DNA from: Burkholderiaceae bacterium 16
GTDB lineage: Bacteria; Pseudomonadota; Gammaproteobacteria; Burkholderiales; Burkholderiaceae
DNA: 64,000 nucleotides
NCBI GenBank assembly: GCA_000955785.1
Contig: JYOD01000066.1
Location: 300-64,299 of the forward strand
Direction of reading: 5' to 3'
This document shows, in pieces, positions 18,179-26,817 of the stretch. The translations under genes were made by a program, and so were the position numbers. Under the pieces are notes generated by a model. It made no database searches and was not told the origin of the DNA. It saw only the letters and a list, made by a program, of their open reading frames with translations. The stretch's first letter is position 1; every line of letters begins with the position of its first letter.

Positions 18179-19174
18179 TCAGAAAGAGGGAACCGGGTTC
18201 TGGCCCTGGCTCACCAGGTACCTGCCGTCCTGGAAGCGATAGCGCACCACCGCGTCCAGCGAGCGGCGCCGGGGCTTGGCCGCGCCGCCGGGCACCTTGA
18301 CCTCCTCGCCCTGGAACGTCAGCGTGAGCTCCCCCGGCGCATCCGTGCCGAGCGCGAAGGCCGGCTTGCCCTCCACCTCGTAGCAGACCTGCTCGCCATC
18401 GTCCTGGCTGTCCGTGCCGCGTTCGGCGGGCGCGAGCGGCTTGCCGGCGAGCGCGTCCGCGCAAGGTTCAAGCGCACCGCTGTTTTCCGCGCTCATTGCC
18501 ACGCTGCCCAGCAAGGTCGATATCTGCCCCGGCGCCAGGCGATAGACGGAGGCCCAGCTGCCGCAATAGCCCTGCCAGCAACTGCCCCAGGTCTGGGTCA
18601 GCGCGAAATCCGTGGCTGAGATCTTCGTGACGGATGACTGTCCCAGCGAGCCTTCCACGCCGGTGTAGTCATAGCCGTCGACACGCCGCTCCAGTTGCCA
18701 GGCCTCACCGTTGCGCGTGAAAAAATACGCGCCCAGCCAGGCGCCCGCGGCGTGGCTGTCGTTGCGCGTGCCGCCTTCATCCACGGTCACGCCTTCGGTC
18801 AGCATCACGGCGTGGGTGTCGTCCAGCCGGATTACCTGGATCGGCTTGACGTCGATGGTGTCATCCACCAGCGGCGCCTCGCCCTTGCCCTTGTACTCCT
18901 GGTCCGGCAACCGGGCGCGCACCACGCGGCTCTTGTCGTCGTCGCGCCAGCCGGGAAAGGCGAGCCGGATCAGGGCCTCGCGCTTGAGGCTGTCGGCCCG
19001 GGCAACGTCCGCGGAAGCCGGCCTGGCCTCCGCGGACGAGGCGCCGGCCGCCTCGGGCGGGGTGTCGTGCCGGGAGCACGCGGGCAAGCCGAGGCAAAGT
19101 GCCAGGGCTGGCGCCAGCATCAGCCGGGCAAGGGTTGGGCATGCCGGAAAGACAGCGGGAGGGCGAAGATTCAT
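18179..19174 (-). CDS. Predicted lipoprotein of unknown function
   Basis: A 331-residue protein with a lipoprotein signal (residues 1-33, ending LGLPAC). I do not recognise a family. The mature part has a disordered, Ala-rich N-terminal stretch (about 35-60). A soluble domain follows with several Trp/Gly-rich segments (TWGSCWQGYCGSWASVYRL) and four or more cysteines that could form disulfides. It is well formed and codon use matches the neighbours. The gene upstream of the methyltransferase runs in the same direction with about a 195-base gap, so an operon is unlikely. Confidence 0.7.
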   Translation of the reverse strand: MNLRPPAVFPACPTLARLMLAPALALCLGLPACSRHDTPPEAAGASSAEARPASADVARADSLKREALIRLAFPGWRDDDKSRVVRARLPDQEYKGKGEAPLVDDTIDVKPIQVIRLDDTHAVMLTEGVTVDEGGTRNDSHAAGAWLGAYFFTRNGEAWQLERRVDGYDYTGVEGSLGQSSVTKISATDFALTQTWGSCWQGYCGSWASVYRLAPGQISTLLGSVAMSAENSGALEPCADALAGKPLAPAERGTDSQDDGEQVCYEVEGKPAFALGTDAPGELTLTFQGEEVKVPGGAAKPRRRSLDAVVRYRFQDGRYLVSQGQNPVPSF

Positions 19175-19342
19175 GGTGACGGCGAACGCGAGGGCCGCGG
19201 CTGCACGGCCTGAAACAAGGGAGGAAAAGCTGGGACGACACCGGCGCCGCGCTGAGCACGGGATGCCGCGAACCGCACTATCCGCGAGCAGATCCGTGCC
19301 GTCAAGCCGGTGCGCGCATCGCCGTGCAGGTCGCCACGGGCG

Positions 19343-20482
19343 TCACGCCGGCGACTTAGGCGGGCTGGCCATGGCCGCTTCCAGCGCTGGCAGGTTGCCC
19401 TCGCCGAAACCGTGGTAGCCGTCACGCTGGACGATCTCGAAGAAAAACTCGCCGGCCTCGCGCCGGGCGAAGGCTTGCAGGAAGCGCTCGCGCGTCCCGT
19501 CGTCGCGCTGCGCGCCGTCCACCAGGATGCCGTAGCGCCGCAACGCGGCCAGATCCAGCCCGTGGCCAGGCACGCGCGCATCCACGGTTTCGTAATAGGC
19601 CGGCGGCGGCTCGACGAAACGCACGCCGTTGCGCTCCAGCGCGGCCGCGCTGGCCACCAGGTCATCGGTCGCCAGCGCAATATGCTGGATGCCCTCGCCG
19701 TGATGGCCGGACAGGTAGTGCTCCATCTGGTCGTGGCGCTGCGTGCCCTTCTCGTAGATCGGGATGCGGATCAGGCCGCAGGGCGAAAGCAGTACGCGTG
19801 AATCGCTGGCGACATGCCAGCCGGCGTTGACTTCGTGGATCTCGCGAAACCCGAGCACGTTGCGGTAGAAATCGAGCCACTCGTCCAGGTGGCCCGGATC
19901 GACCGCCTGCGTCAGATGGTCCACCCGCGTCAGGCCGGCTGCGGTGGAGGACGCGGCGGCGTCCGCGGCCCCATAGGACAGTGAGCGGAAATCGACGTCG
20001 TAGATGGAGATGTCGCCGACGTCGCCGGGCCGGCCTTCCTTGCCGCGCCAGCGGTCGATGAAGTAGATGATCGACTGTCCGATGCCCTGCATGGCGGGAA
20101 TGTTCAGTTCCATGGGCCCCACCGTCCCGCCCTCGAACGGCCATGCGCCCGCATCGATCGCGCGCGCGAAGGCCGTTGCCGCATCGTGCACGCGAATGCC
20201 GACCGCGCAGATCGACAGGCCGTATTCGGACGCATAGCGGGTGGCGAAGGAATCCGGTTCCGCGTCGACGATGAAGTTCATCTCACCTTGGCGGAACAGC
20301 TTCACGTTCTTGTGCCGGTGCTGGGCAATGGCATGGAAGCCGAACCGCTCGAAGGTACGCCCGAGCGCCACGGGGTCGGGAGACGCGAACTCGATGAACT
20401 CATAACCCATGATGCCCAGCGGATTCTCCCAAGGCTGGAAATCGTCGCCGCGCGGGGAAAAAGCGTCTGCCGACAGGCTCAT
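19343..20482 (-). CDS. hpd: 4-hydroxyphenylpyruvate dioxygenase
   Basis: This enzyme converts 4-hydroxyphenylpyruvate to homogentisate in tyrosine breakdown, using a non-haem iron. The 379-residue chain has two vicinal-oxygen-chelate domains. The iron ligands fit: the His in VDHLTQAVDP, the His in GIQHIALATDD and the Glu in FFFEIVQRDGYHGFGEGN. The start at 20482 follows an AAAGGAG ribosome site. It is divergent from the AroE-like gene with a 407-base gap. The related C-terminal domain of the 3-dehydroshikimate dehydratase at 26818 makes this an HPPD-rich neighbourhood. A role in the quinate pathway instead of tyrosine breakdown cannot be ruled out from sequence. Confidence 0.9.
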   Translation of the reverse strand: MSLSADAFSPRGDDFQPWENPLGIMGYEFIEFASPDPVALGRTFERFGFHAIAQHRHKNVKLFRQGEMNFIVDAEPDSFATRYASEYGLSICAVGIRVHDAATAFARAIDAGAWPFEGGTVGPMELNIPAMQGIGQSIIYFIDRWRGKEGRPGDVGDISIYDVDFRSLSYGAADAAASSTAAGLTRVDHLTQAVDPGHLDEWLDFYRNVLGFREIHEVNAGWHVASDSRVLLSPCGLIRIPIYEKGTQRHDQMEHYLSGHHGEGIQHIALATDDLVASAAALERNGVRFVEPPPAYYETVDARVPGHGLDLAALRRYGILVDGAQRDDGTRERFLQAFARREAGEFFFEIVQRDGYHGFGEGNLPALEAAMASPPKSPA

Positions 20483-20889
20483 GTCTGTGCTCCTTTCTGT
20501 AATCCGTGGTGGCTGCGGGTGTGGCGTCACTCATCATAGCAAGGGCCCCGGCTTCGCTCTAGCCCGGCCGCAAGACCCGCGCGCGCCGGACCGGGTGGGC
20601 ACGGCGGCAGCCGAAGCGTATCCGCCGCCCCCGCCGCCAACAATGGCAACAGCCCCGGCCCGCCACGCTAGTCGTGCGCGGGCGAACGATGAACGCACGA
20701 AACTGGTGTAAACCCTTGCCTCGCCATGCCTCTTTGCCTGGGTGAGCGGGGCACTGGGGGCAAACCCGAATTTCGATCCATAAGCGCGCACATTCGTCCA
20801 TTTATCGCGCATTGTGCCGATTGACCCTCTTGGAACAAGCCACCTGAGCCCCTAAGCTTCGGCTATCGACATCGAACCCGGTCCACATC
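20483..20889. other. Divergent intergenic region between hpd and aroE-like genes
   Basis: About 400 bases with no supportable gene; frames here are short and of random composition. The part nearest hpd contains its ribosome site. The part nearest the aroE-like gene is more AT-rich and holds the motif at 20791-20814 listed separately. Confidence 0.5.
20791..20814. promoter_or_regulatory. Candidate operator shared with the quiC promoter
   Basis: The sequence CATTCGTCCATTTATCGCGC followed by ATTG, read on the minus strand, matches the site at 26721-26745 at about 19 of 24 aligned positions with one gap. It ends about 76 bases before the aroE-like ATG, and the other site ends about 73 bases before the quiC ATG. 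The shared core is CGCGAT-A/T-A. A common regulator, possibly the IclR protein encoded at 25919-26686, is a reasonable inference. Confidence 0.35.
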
Positions 20890-21723
20890 ATGATCAACGG
20901 CAAGACCACCCTCATCGCCCATATCGGCTACCCCACCGAGTCCTTCAAGGCGCCGATGATCTACAACCCGTGGTTCGAGCAGCGCGGCATCAATGCCGTG
21001 GTGGTGCCCATGGGCCTGAAAGCCGAGGACTTCGCGAGCGGATTCCGCGCGCTGTTCCGGCTGACCAATATCCGCGGCGCGCTGATCACCATGCCGCACA
21101 AGGTCGCCACCCTGGAACTGGTGGACGCGCTCACCCCGACCGCGCGCATCGCCGGCGCCTGCAACGCCGTGCTGCTGCGCGAGGATGGCACCTTGCTGGG
21201 CGACCAGTTCGATGGCACCGGATTCGTGCGCGGCATCCAGCGCAAGGGCTGCCGGCTGGAGGGCGCCAGCGTGCTGGTCTCGGGCTGCGGCGGCGTCGGC
21301 TCGGCCATCGCCGCGTCGCTGGCTGCCGCCGGTGTGGCGCGGCTGGGGCTGTTCGACGCGCGCGAAGCGTCCGCGCAAGCGCTGGCGGCACGCCTGCAGT
21401 CGCACTATCCGGGCCTGCAGGTCAGCGTGGGCGCCAACGACCCCGCCGGCTACGAGGTGGTGGTCAACGCCACGCCGCTGGGCATGAACGAGACCGATCC
21501 CCTCCCCTTCGACGTATCGCGCATCGATCCGCAGGCATGGGTTGGCGAGGTGGTGATGAAGACCGAATACACGCCCTTGCTGCGCGCGGCCATGTCGCGC
21601 GGCTGCAAGGTCCAGGTCGGCACCGACATGCTGTTCGAAATGATTCCGGCCTACCTGGAATTCTTCGGCTTCGGCACGGCAACGGCCGATGCGTTACGCG
21701 CCGTCGCCAGGATCGCCTATTGA
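20890..21723 (+). CDS. Shikimate/quinate dehydrogenase family protein (AroE-like)
   Basis: An NAD(P)-dependent dehydrogenase of the shikimate dehydrogenase family, interconverting shikimate and 3-dehydroshikimate, or quinate and 3-dehydroquinate. The 277-residue protein keeps the catalytic residues Lys71 (MPHK), Asn92 (CNAV) and Asp108 (FDGTGF), and the nucleotide loop GCGGVGSA. The usual SxSP substrate motif near the N-terminus is altered to ESFKAP, as in catabolic paralogues distinct from biosynthetic AroE. It is followed by an MFS transporter on the same strand. The context of aroQ, quiC and a transporter supports use in quinate or shikimate catabolism. Confidence 0.85.
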   Translation: MINGKTTLIAHIGYPTESFKAPMIYNPWFEQRGINAVVVPMGLKAEDFASGFRALFRLTNIRGALITMPHKVATLELVDALTPTARIAGACNAVLLREDGTLLGDQFDGTGFVRGIQRKGCRLEGASVLVSGCGGVGSAIAASLAAAGVARLGLFDAREASAQALAARLQSHYPGLQVSVGANDPAGYEVVVNATPLGMNETDPLPFDVSRIDPQAWVGEVVMKTEYTPLLRAAMSRGCKVQVGTDMLFEMIPAYLEFFGFGTATADALRAVARIAY

Positions 21724-21827
21724 GCGGCGCGCTCGCCGGCCACGCAGCGGGCACGCTGCCGCAAAAGCACAGACGCCATGCCACGGCAAGGGCGCAAGAC
21801 AGAATGGAAATCCCCGGAGACACCCCC

Positions 21828-23177
21828 ATGACTACGACACATAAGGACCTTGCCACGCCACTCGCCGTGCATGGCACGATTGGCGACAAGATACGCTCGG
21901 CCTTCGCCGTCGGGCGCATGCGCTGGGGCATGCTGGCCCTGGTGTTCTTTGCCACCACGCTGAACTACATCGACCGCGCGGCGCTGGGCGTGATGCAGCC
22001 GGTGCTGGCCAAGGCCATGAACTGGACAGCCCAGGACTACGCCAATATCAACTTCTGGTTCCAGGTTGGCTATGCCGTGGGCTTTGGGGCGCAGGGGCGC
22101 TTTATCGACAAGGTCGGCGTGAAGCGCGCGTTCCTGATCGCGGTGCTGCTGTGGAGCGTCGCCGCCGGCGCGCACGGCCTGGCGGTGTCGGCCGTCGGCT
22201 TCATGGTTTGCCGCTTCTTCCTGGGCCTGACCGAAGCCGCCAACTATCCCGCCTGCGTCAAGACCACGCGGCTGTGGTTTCCGGCGGGCGAGCGTGCCGT
22301 GGCCACGGGCCTGTTCAATGCCGGCACCAACGTCGGCGCCATGGTCGCGCCGGTCATGCTGCCGCTGATCCTCGTGGCCTGGGGCTGGCAGGCCGCCTTC
22401 TTCTGCATCGGCGCGCTCGGCATCATCTGGGTGGTGTTCTGGGTGCGCAACTACTACGACCCCGAGCAGCACCCGCGCGTCTGCCAGGGCGAGCTGCGCT
22501 ACGTACAGCAAGGCGTGGAACCCGCGCCGCAGAAGGTGCCGTACTCGCGCATCCTGCGCATGCGCGGCACCTGGGCCTTCGCGCTGGCCTATACCATCAC
22601 GGCCCCCGTATTCTGGTTCTATCTCTACTGGCTGCCGCCGTTTCTCAACCAGCAGTACAACCTCGGCATCAACGTGACGCAGATGGGCATTCCGCTGATC
22701 GTCATCTACCTCGCCGCCGATCTCGGCAGCGTTGGCGGCGGCGCGCTGTCGTCGCTGCTGATCGGCCGGGGCATGGCGCCGGTGAAGGCACGACTGCTGT
22801 CGATGCTGCTCTTCGCCGCCTGCATCACCATGATCGTGTTCGCCGCCGGCGCCAGCAGCCTGTGGATGGCGGTGGCCGCGATCTCGATCGCCATCGGCGC
22901 GCACCAGGCCTGGACCGCGAACATCTGGAGCATGGTGATGGACTACACGCCCAAGGAAGTCATCAGCTCCGTGTTCGGCTTCGGCGGCATGATGGGCGCC
23001 GTCGGCGGCATGTTCATGACCCAGCTCGTCGGCTACGTGCTGACCAGGACGCACAACAACTACTCGGTGCTGTTCACCATGATTCCCTGCGCGTACTTCC
23101 TCGCGCTGGCCTGGATGTACTTCATGGCGCCGCGCGCTGTCCCTGGCGCGATCGAGGGCCAGTCCCCCGCTCACTGA
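21828..23177 (+). CDS. MFS transporter, probable quinate/shikimate or aromatic acid uptake
   Basis: A 449-residue major facilitator protein with twelve predicted membrane segments. It resembles the anion:cation symporter (phthalate/glucarate) group: TTLNYIDRAALGVMQP in segment 1, a GFGAQGRFIDKVGVKR loop, and FLGLTEAANYPACVKTTRLWFP. The ATG at 21828 is preceded by CCGGAGA. The frame is open much further upstream, but there it overlaps the AroE-like gene out of frame and is not coding. It lies about 105 bases after the AroE-like gene. Uptake of quinate, shikimate or a similar acid is inferred from the neighbours. Confidence 0.9.
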   Translation: MTTTHKDLATPLAVHGTIGDKIRSAFAVGRMRWGMLALVFFATTLNYIDRAALGVMQPVLAKAMNWTAQDYANINFWFQVGYAVGFGAQGRFIDKVGVKRAFLIAVLLWSVAAGAHGLAVSAVGFMVCRFFLGLTEAANYPACVKTTRLWFPAGERAVATGLFNAGTNVGAMVAPVMLPLILVAWGWQAAFFCIGALGIIWVVFWVRNYYDPEQHPRVCQGELRYVQQGVEPAPQKVPYSRILRMRGTWAFALAYTITAPVFWFYLYWLPPFLNQQYNLGINVTQMGIPLIVIYLAADLGSVGGGALSSLLIGRGMAPVKARLLSMLLFAACITMIVFAAGASSLWMAVAAISIAIGAHQAWTANIWSMVMDYTPKEVISSVFGFGGMMGAVGGMFMTQLVGYVLTRTHNNYSVLFTMIPCAYFLALAWMYFMAPRAVPGAIEGQSPAH

Positions 23178-23194
23178 AACGCATGACGGCGCGA

Positions 23195-23228
23195 GGCGCG
23201 GCCCGGCGGTTTTCCGCCGGGCCGCGCC
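23195..23228. terminator. Perfect hairpin between convergent MFS and aroQ genes
   Basis: A perfect 15-base-pair stem (GGCGCGGCCCGGCGG with its complement) surrounds a TTTT loop at 23210-23213. It lies between the ends of two convergent genes, MFS (stop at 23177) and aroQ (stop at 23233). The T-run after it is weak. It most likely ends transcription from both sides. Confidence 0.65.
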
Positions 23229-23232
23229 GCTT

Positions 23233-23685
23233 TCATTTAACCGGCTTGGCTCTCAGCTTCGCGCCGATGAACTGCAGCGCGAGGCCATAGCCCTGCGTGC
23301 CGAAGCCTGCCATCACAGCCTCCGCGATATCGGACAGGTAGGAATGGTGGCGGAACGCCTCGCGCTTGTGCACATTCGAGATATGCACCTCCACGAAGGG
23401 AATCGCCACGCCGGCGAAGGCGTCGCGGATCGCCACGCTGGTGTGCGTGAACGCGCCGGGATTGATCAGGATGTAGCTGACGCCCTCGGTGCGCGCCGCG
23501 TGGATGCGGTCGACGATGGCGCCTTCGTGGTTGCTCTGGAAGCAGTCCAGCGACAAGCCCATTCCGGCAGCCTGCTGCTTCAGGGCCGCCTCGACGTCCG
23601 CCAGCGTGGTCGAGCCATAGATCTGCGGCTCGCGCGTGCCCAGCAGGTTCAGGTTGGGGCCGTTGATGACGAGTACGGATGGCAT
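23233..23685 (-). CDS. aroQ: 3-dehydroquinate dehydratase, type II
   Basis: A type II dehydroquinase that interconverts 3-dehydroquinate and 3-dehydroshikimate. The 150-residue chain has the family landmarks INGPNLNLLGTREPQIYG (catalytic Tyr in the last YG), FQSNHEG, INPGAFTHTS and the VHISNVHKREAFRHHSY stretch with the catalytic His. The type II enzyme serves both biosynthesis and catabolism. Next to quiC, an AroE-like dehydrogenase and a transporter, a role in quinate degradation is likely. The next gene upstream on this strand is an oxidoreductase 70 bases away, suggesting co-transcription. Confidence 0.93.
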   Translation of the reverse strand: MPSVLVINGPNLNLLGTREPQIYGSTTLADVEAALKQQAAGMGLSLDCFQSNHEGAIVDRIHAARTEGVSYILINPGAFTHTSVAIRDAFAGVAIPFVEVHISNVHKREAFRHHSYLSDIAEAVMAGFGTQGYGLALQFIGAKLRAKPVK

Positions 23686-23754
23686 GTTGTTTCCTCTTTC
23701 CTGGTGTTCTTGACGGTTGTTTGATCGTTGCCGCCTTCCTGGCGGATGCCCTGC

Positions 23755-24804
23755 TCAGGCGTCCACTGTTCCGACGATGCGGCCTGTACGCGCAGCCTCG
23801 GCGATGGCCTCGGTGACGCGCAGATTCTGCAGCCCATCCTGCACGGTGACAAGAGGCTTTGCGGTGCCGCGGATCACGTCGCAGAAATGCGCGAGCTGCC
23901 GTTCGAGCGGGTCCTCGCGCACCAGTCCGGCCACGCTGGCCTGGAACGGTTTTAACCATGAGCGGTCCTCGTCTCGCGCGTAGGTCTTGAGGCGCATGGT
24001 CGGCACGGCCAGCGATCCGTGCGTGCCGGCGATCAGGTAGCAGTCCTCGTCCGGATAACTGGCGTAGACCTCGTTCTCGCGCGAAGTCTGCTCCCAACTG
24101 CGCGCCGAAGCCGCGCAGTCGGACAGCATGAACGTGCCAAGCGCACCGTTGGCAAAGCGCAGGCTGATAGCCACCGTATCCTCGACCGGGTAGTGCCGCG
24201 TGGCGCTCGAGGCCATCGCCTGCACGGCTACGATCTCGCCGCACAGGCTGCGCAGGTTGCCGATCTCGTGAATCATGTTGATCAGGATCGGGCCGCCGCC
24301 GGGCTCGCGGCGCCAGGCCGCCTCGAAGTATGCGTCCGGCTTGCAGAACATCGCGCTACCGACCACGGCGACCGGCGTGCCCAGCACGCCTTCCCGCACG
24401 ATCTCGAGCGCGCGGGCCAGCAGCGGACTGTGCGCGCGGTGATGCCCGACCAGCAGCGTTGCGCCCGCCGCGTCGGCCACCTGGCGCAGCCGCGTGCCCT
24501 CCTCCAGGCTATGTGCCACGGGCTTCTCGATCAGCGCCGGCACGCCAGCGCGCACGCAGGCCAGCGCATCTTGCACATGCAGGTGATTGGGCGTGGCGAT
24601 GATCACGCCGTCGAGCCGCCGCGCCGCAAGAAGCGCATCGAGCGAAGCGTACAAAGGCACGCCCGCGGCGCGCGCCACATCGGCCGCCGCCGGCGCGGGG
24701 TCCGCAATGGCGGCCGGTTCGCAGTCCGGACTGGCTTGCACCAGTTCCAAATGGCGCCGGCCGATCAGGCCTGCGCCGGCAATTCCAATTCTGAGCTTCG
24801 TCAT
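23755..24804 (-). CDS. Gfo/Idh/MocA-family NAD(P)-dependent oxidoreductase
   Basis: A 349-residue oxidoreductase with an N-terminal Rossmann fold (IGIAGAGLIGRRHLEL) and the family EKP motif (ALIEKPVAHSLEEG), followed by the C-terminal GFO_IDH_MocA domain (HEIGNLRSLCGE). The start is ATG 24804; upstream codons are not conserved-looking. Such enzymes often oxidise sugars, inositols or cyclic polyols, so a quinate-like or shikimate-like substrate would fit the region. It reads in the same direction as aroQ and is divergent from the broken LysR gene. Confidence 0.85.
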   Translation of the reverse strand: MTKLRIGIAGAGLIGRRHLELVQASPDCEPAAIADPAPAAADVARAAGVPLYASLDALLAARRLDGVIIATPNHLHVQDALACVRAGVPALIEKPVAHSLEEGTRLRQVADAAGATLLVGHHRAHSPLLARALEIVREGVLGTPVAVVGSAMFCKPDAYFEAAWRREPGGGPILINMIHEIGNLRSLCGEIVAVQAMASSATRHYPVEDTVAISLRFANGALGTFMLSDCAASARSWEQTSRENEVYASYPDEDCYLIAGTHGSLAVPTMRLKTYARDEDRSWLKPFQASVAGLVREDPLERQLAHFCDVIRGTAKPLVTVQDGLQNLRVTEAIAEAARTGRIVGTVDA

Positions 24805-24874
24805 ATTGCTGTGCCGTTGGGGGATCAGAGTGGCGTCCAGCCGTCTGGACAATGGCCACAAGCACAGCGTACTG

Positions 24875-24893
24875 TTATACGTCGATACGATAA
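24875..24893. promoter_or_regulatory. LysR-type binding box TTAT-N11-ATAA
   Basis: TTAT at 24875-24878 and ATAA at 24890-24893 flank 11 bases. This matches the T-N11-A rule for LysR-type regulators. It lies 9 bases before the ATG of the LysR gene and within the divergent promoter toward the oxidoreductase. The position is classical for autoregulation plus control of the divergent operon. Confidence 0.5.
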
Positions 24894-24902
24894 TCAGGCG
24901 TC

Positions 24903-25862
24903 ATGGAAACTCACAATGTCCAGGCAGCGAACAATGATCCCTTCCTCCGGGATCTGCGCCTGTTCTGCACCGTGGCGCGGCGCGCCAGCTTCATCGCCGG
25001 CGCCAACGAGATGGGCCTGTCCGCCGCCCACGTCAGCAAGCGCATCGCCACGCTGGAAACCATGCTCGGCGTCAAGCTCTTCCACCGCACCACGCGCCGC
25101 GTCAGCGTCACTGCCGACGGCGAAGCGGCATTCCTGTGGGCACAGAAGATCCTCGACGACGTCGAGGGCATGCTGGAAGCGGTGGGCGGCGCCGGTGGCG
25201 AGCCGCGCGGCTTGCTGCGCATCAGCACCAGCCTGCGGCTGGGGCGCGACCATCTCTGCCCGGCGCTGTCCCTGCTGCGCCAGCGCTATCCCGCGCTCGA
25301 AGTCTGGCTGGAACTGATGGACCGCCGGGTCGACCTGATCGCCGAGAACTTCGACCTCGACATCCGCGTGGGTGAAGTCCAGGAGCCCCACCTGATCGCG
25401 CACAAGATCGCCACCGGCAGCCGCATCCTGTGCGCCGCCCCCGCCTACCTGGCACGGCGCGGCCAGCCCAGGGTGCTGGGGGAACTCGCGCAACACGATT
25501 GCCTGCCCTTCCGCGACCGCGACCAGCGTTTTGGCGTATGGCGGCTATCGGGGCCGGACGGGCTGGAAACGGTCAAGGTCGCGGGGCCGATGGCATCCAA
25601 CCACAGCGACATCGTGCGGCAGTGGGCGCACTAAGGCTACGGCGTCATCATGGCCTCGGTGTGGGACGTGGCTGCAAGCATCCGCAGCGGTGCGCTGGTG
25701 CGGGTCCTGCCGGCTTACCGGCAACCGGCCGATGTGTGGGCGGTGACGACCGCGCGGGCTTCGGGCTCGGCCAAGATGCGGGTGTGCATCGATTTTTTGA
25801 AAGCGCAGCTTACGCAAGGGCCGCATGCGCTGGCGACGGCGTTGGGGGATGGCGGGGAATGA
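24903..25862 (+). pseudogene. LysR-family regulator interrupted by one in-frame stop codon
   Basis: The N-terminal helix-turn-helix (FLRDLRLFCTVARRASF, then LSAAHVSKRIATLETMLGVK) and most of the effector-binding domain are intact for 243 codons. A TAA at 25632-25634 then stops the frame after RQWAH. The same frame continues without further stops to 25862 with typical LysR C-terminal sequence (GYGVIMASVWDVAASI, SGALVRVLP), so one codon change separates it from a normal protein of about 319 residues. LysR proteins usually have a hydrophobic residue here, as in RQWALAG. It is either a recent nonsense mutation, a truncated protein or a sequencing error. Its natural target would be the divergent oxidoreductase-aroQ genes. 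Confidence 0.8.
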
Positions 25863-25918
25863 GTGGAACGCGCCGCATCAAACATCCAACGTGTCCCTCC
25901 TGCAGCGCGCCTGGTTGA

Positions 25919-26686
25919 TCACAACACCCTCATCACCGATATCGCCGTATCCTGGAGCACCTGCAGCACCCGCTCCAACGCCTGCTCCGCGCTCTCCTCC
26001 CCGATCTGCATATTCACGCTTAGCGCGGCGATCACTTTCCCATGGCGATCCCGCAGCGGCACCGCCACCCCCCGCACGCCGATCTGCAACTGCTGCTCGA
26101 CCAGCGCGAAACCCTGCGCGCCCGCCTTCCTGATCTCGGCCAGCAGCCGGTCCTGCTGCATGATCGTGTACGGCGTGTACGGCGTGAGCGCGACGCCTTC
26201 CAGCCACGCCTTGACCTTATCCTCAGGCTCCGAGGCCAGCATCATCACGCCGGCGGAAGCCAGCGGCGCCGGCACGCGCGCGCCCAGCACAAAGCCCGTA
26301 TTCATCACCCGGCTCGTACCAGTGCGGCAGATAAACACCAGTTCCCATGCATCCAGCACGCTCAGGTATGCCGGCTCGCCGACCGCCGCCGTTATCTGCT
26401 GCAGGAAAGGCTGCACCGTGCGCGGCAGGCGCGCCGAGTCGAAATAGGACCAGCCCACCTTGAGCACGCGCGGGGTCAGACTGAACAGCGTGCCGTCGCT
26501 GGTGGTATAGCCCAGGTGTTCCAGCGTGAGCAGGTAACGTCGTGCCGCGGTACGTGTGAGGCCCGTCAGCTGGGCCGCCTGCGTCGGCGTCAGGCGCGGA
26601 TGGTCGTTATCGAAGGCCTCCAGGATGGCCAGGCCCTTTTCCAGTCCGGCAATCCAGTCACGCCGGTTCAGCGGTTCTTTATCCAT
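25919..26686 (-). CDS. IclR-family regulator, PcaR/PobR-like
   Basis: A 255-residue IclR regulator with an N-terminal winged helix (LEKGLAILEAFDNDHPRLTPTQAAQLTGLTRT is its spaced context at residues 15-46) and a C-terminal effector domain ending in SVNMQIGEESAEQALERVL. It resembles the PcaR/PcaU/PobR branch, which senses protocatechuate-pathway intermediates. It is divergent from the 3-dehydroshikimate dehydratase gene, with the candidate operator at 26721-26745 between them. It is the best candidate regulator of the quinate/shikimate genes in this window. Confidence 0.88.
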   Translation of the reverse strand: MDKEPLNRRDWIAGLEKGLAILEAFDNDHPRLTPTQAAQLTGLTRTAARRYLLTLEHLGYTTSDGTLFSLTPRVLKVGWSYFDSARLPRTVQPFLQQITAAVGEPAYLSVLDAWELVFICRTGTSRVMNTGFVLGARVPAPLASAGVMMLASEPEDKVKAWLEGVALTPYTPYTIMQQDRLLAEIRKAGAQGFALVEQQLQIGVRGVAVPLRDRHGKVIAALSVNMQIGEESAEQALERVLQVLQDTAISVMRVL

Positions 26687-26720
26687 AGCGATAACCCTAG
26701 TTCCGAGCGCCAGTCGCCCT

Positions 26721-26745
26721 CAATGGCGCGATTATCGCACGTATG
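26721..26745. promoter_or_regulatory. Candidate IclR operator before quiC
   Basis: The sequence CAATGGCGCGATTATCGCAC plus GTATG contains the palindrome GCGAT-T-ATCGC (26727-26737). It lies in the divergent gap between the IclR gene and quiC and resembles the site at 20791-20814 before the aroE-like gene. Both sites end about 75 bases before the start codon. Confidence 0.4.
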
Positions 26746-26817
26746 CGCGCGGATTGCGCTTGTTGCTGCGTCAGATCGGTCCTAACCTTCCCCTACACGA
26801 AGCACGCAGGATCTGAC

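Noticed and set aside
21828..23177. A 735-residue fusion of the MFS transporter with an upstream domain
   Set aside because: The open frame before 21828 runs through the AroE-like gene in another frame and is Arg-rich; the transporter has a good ribosome site at 21828.
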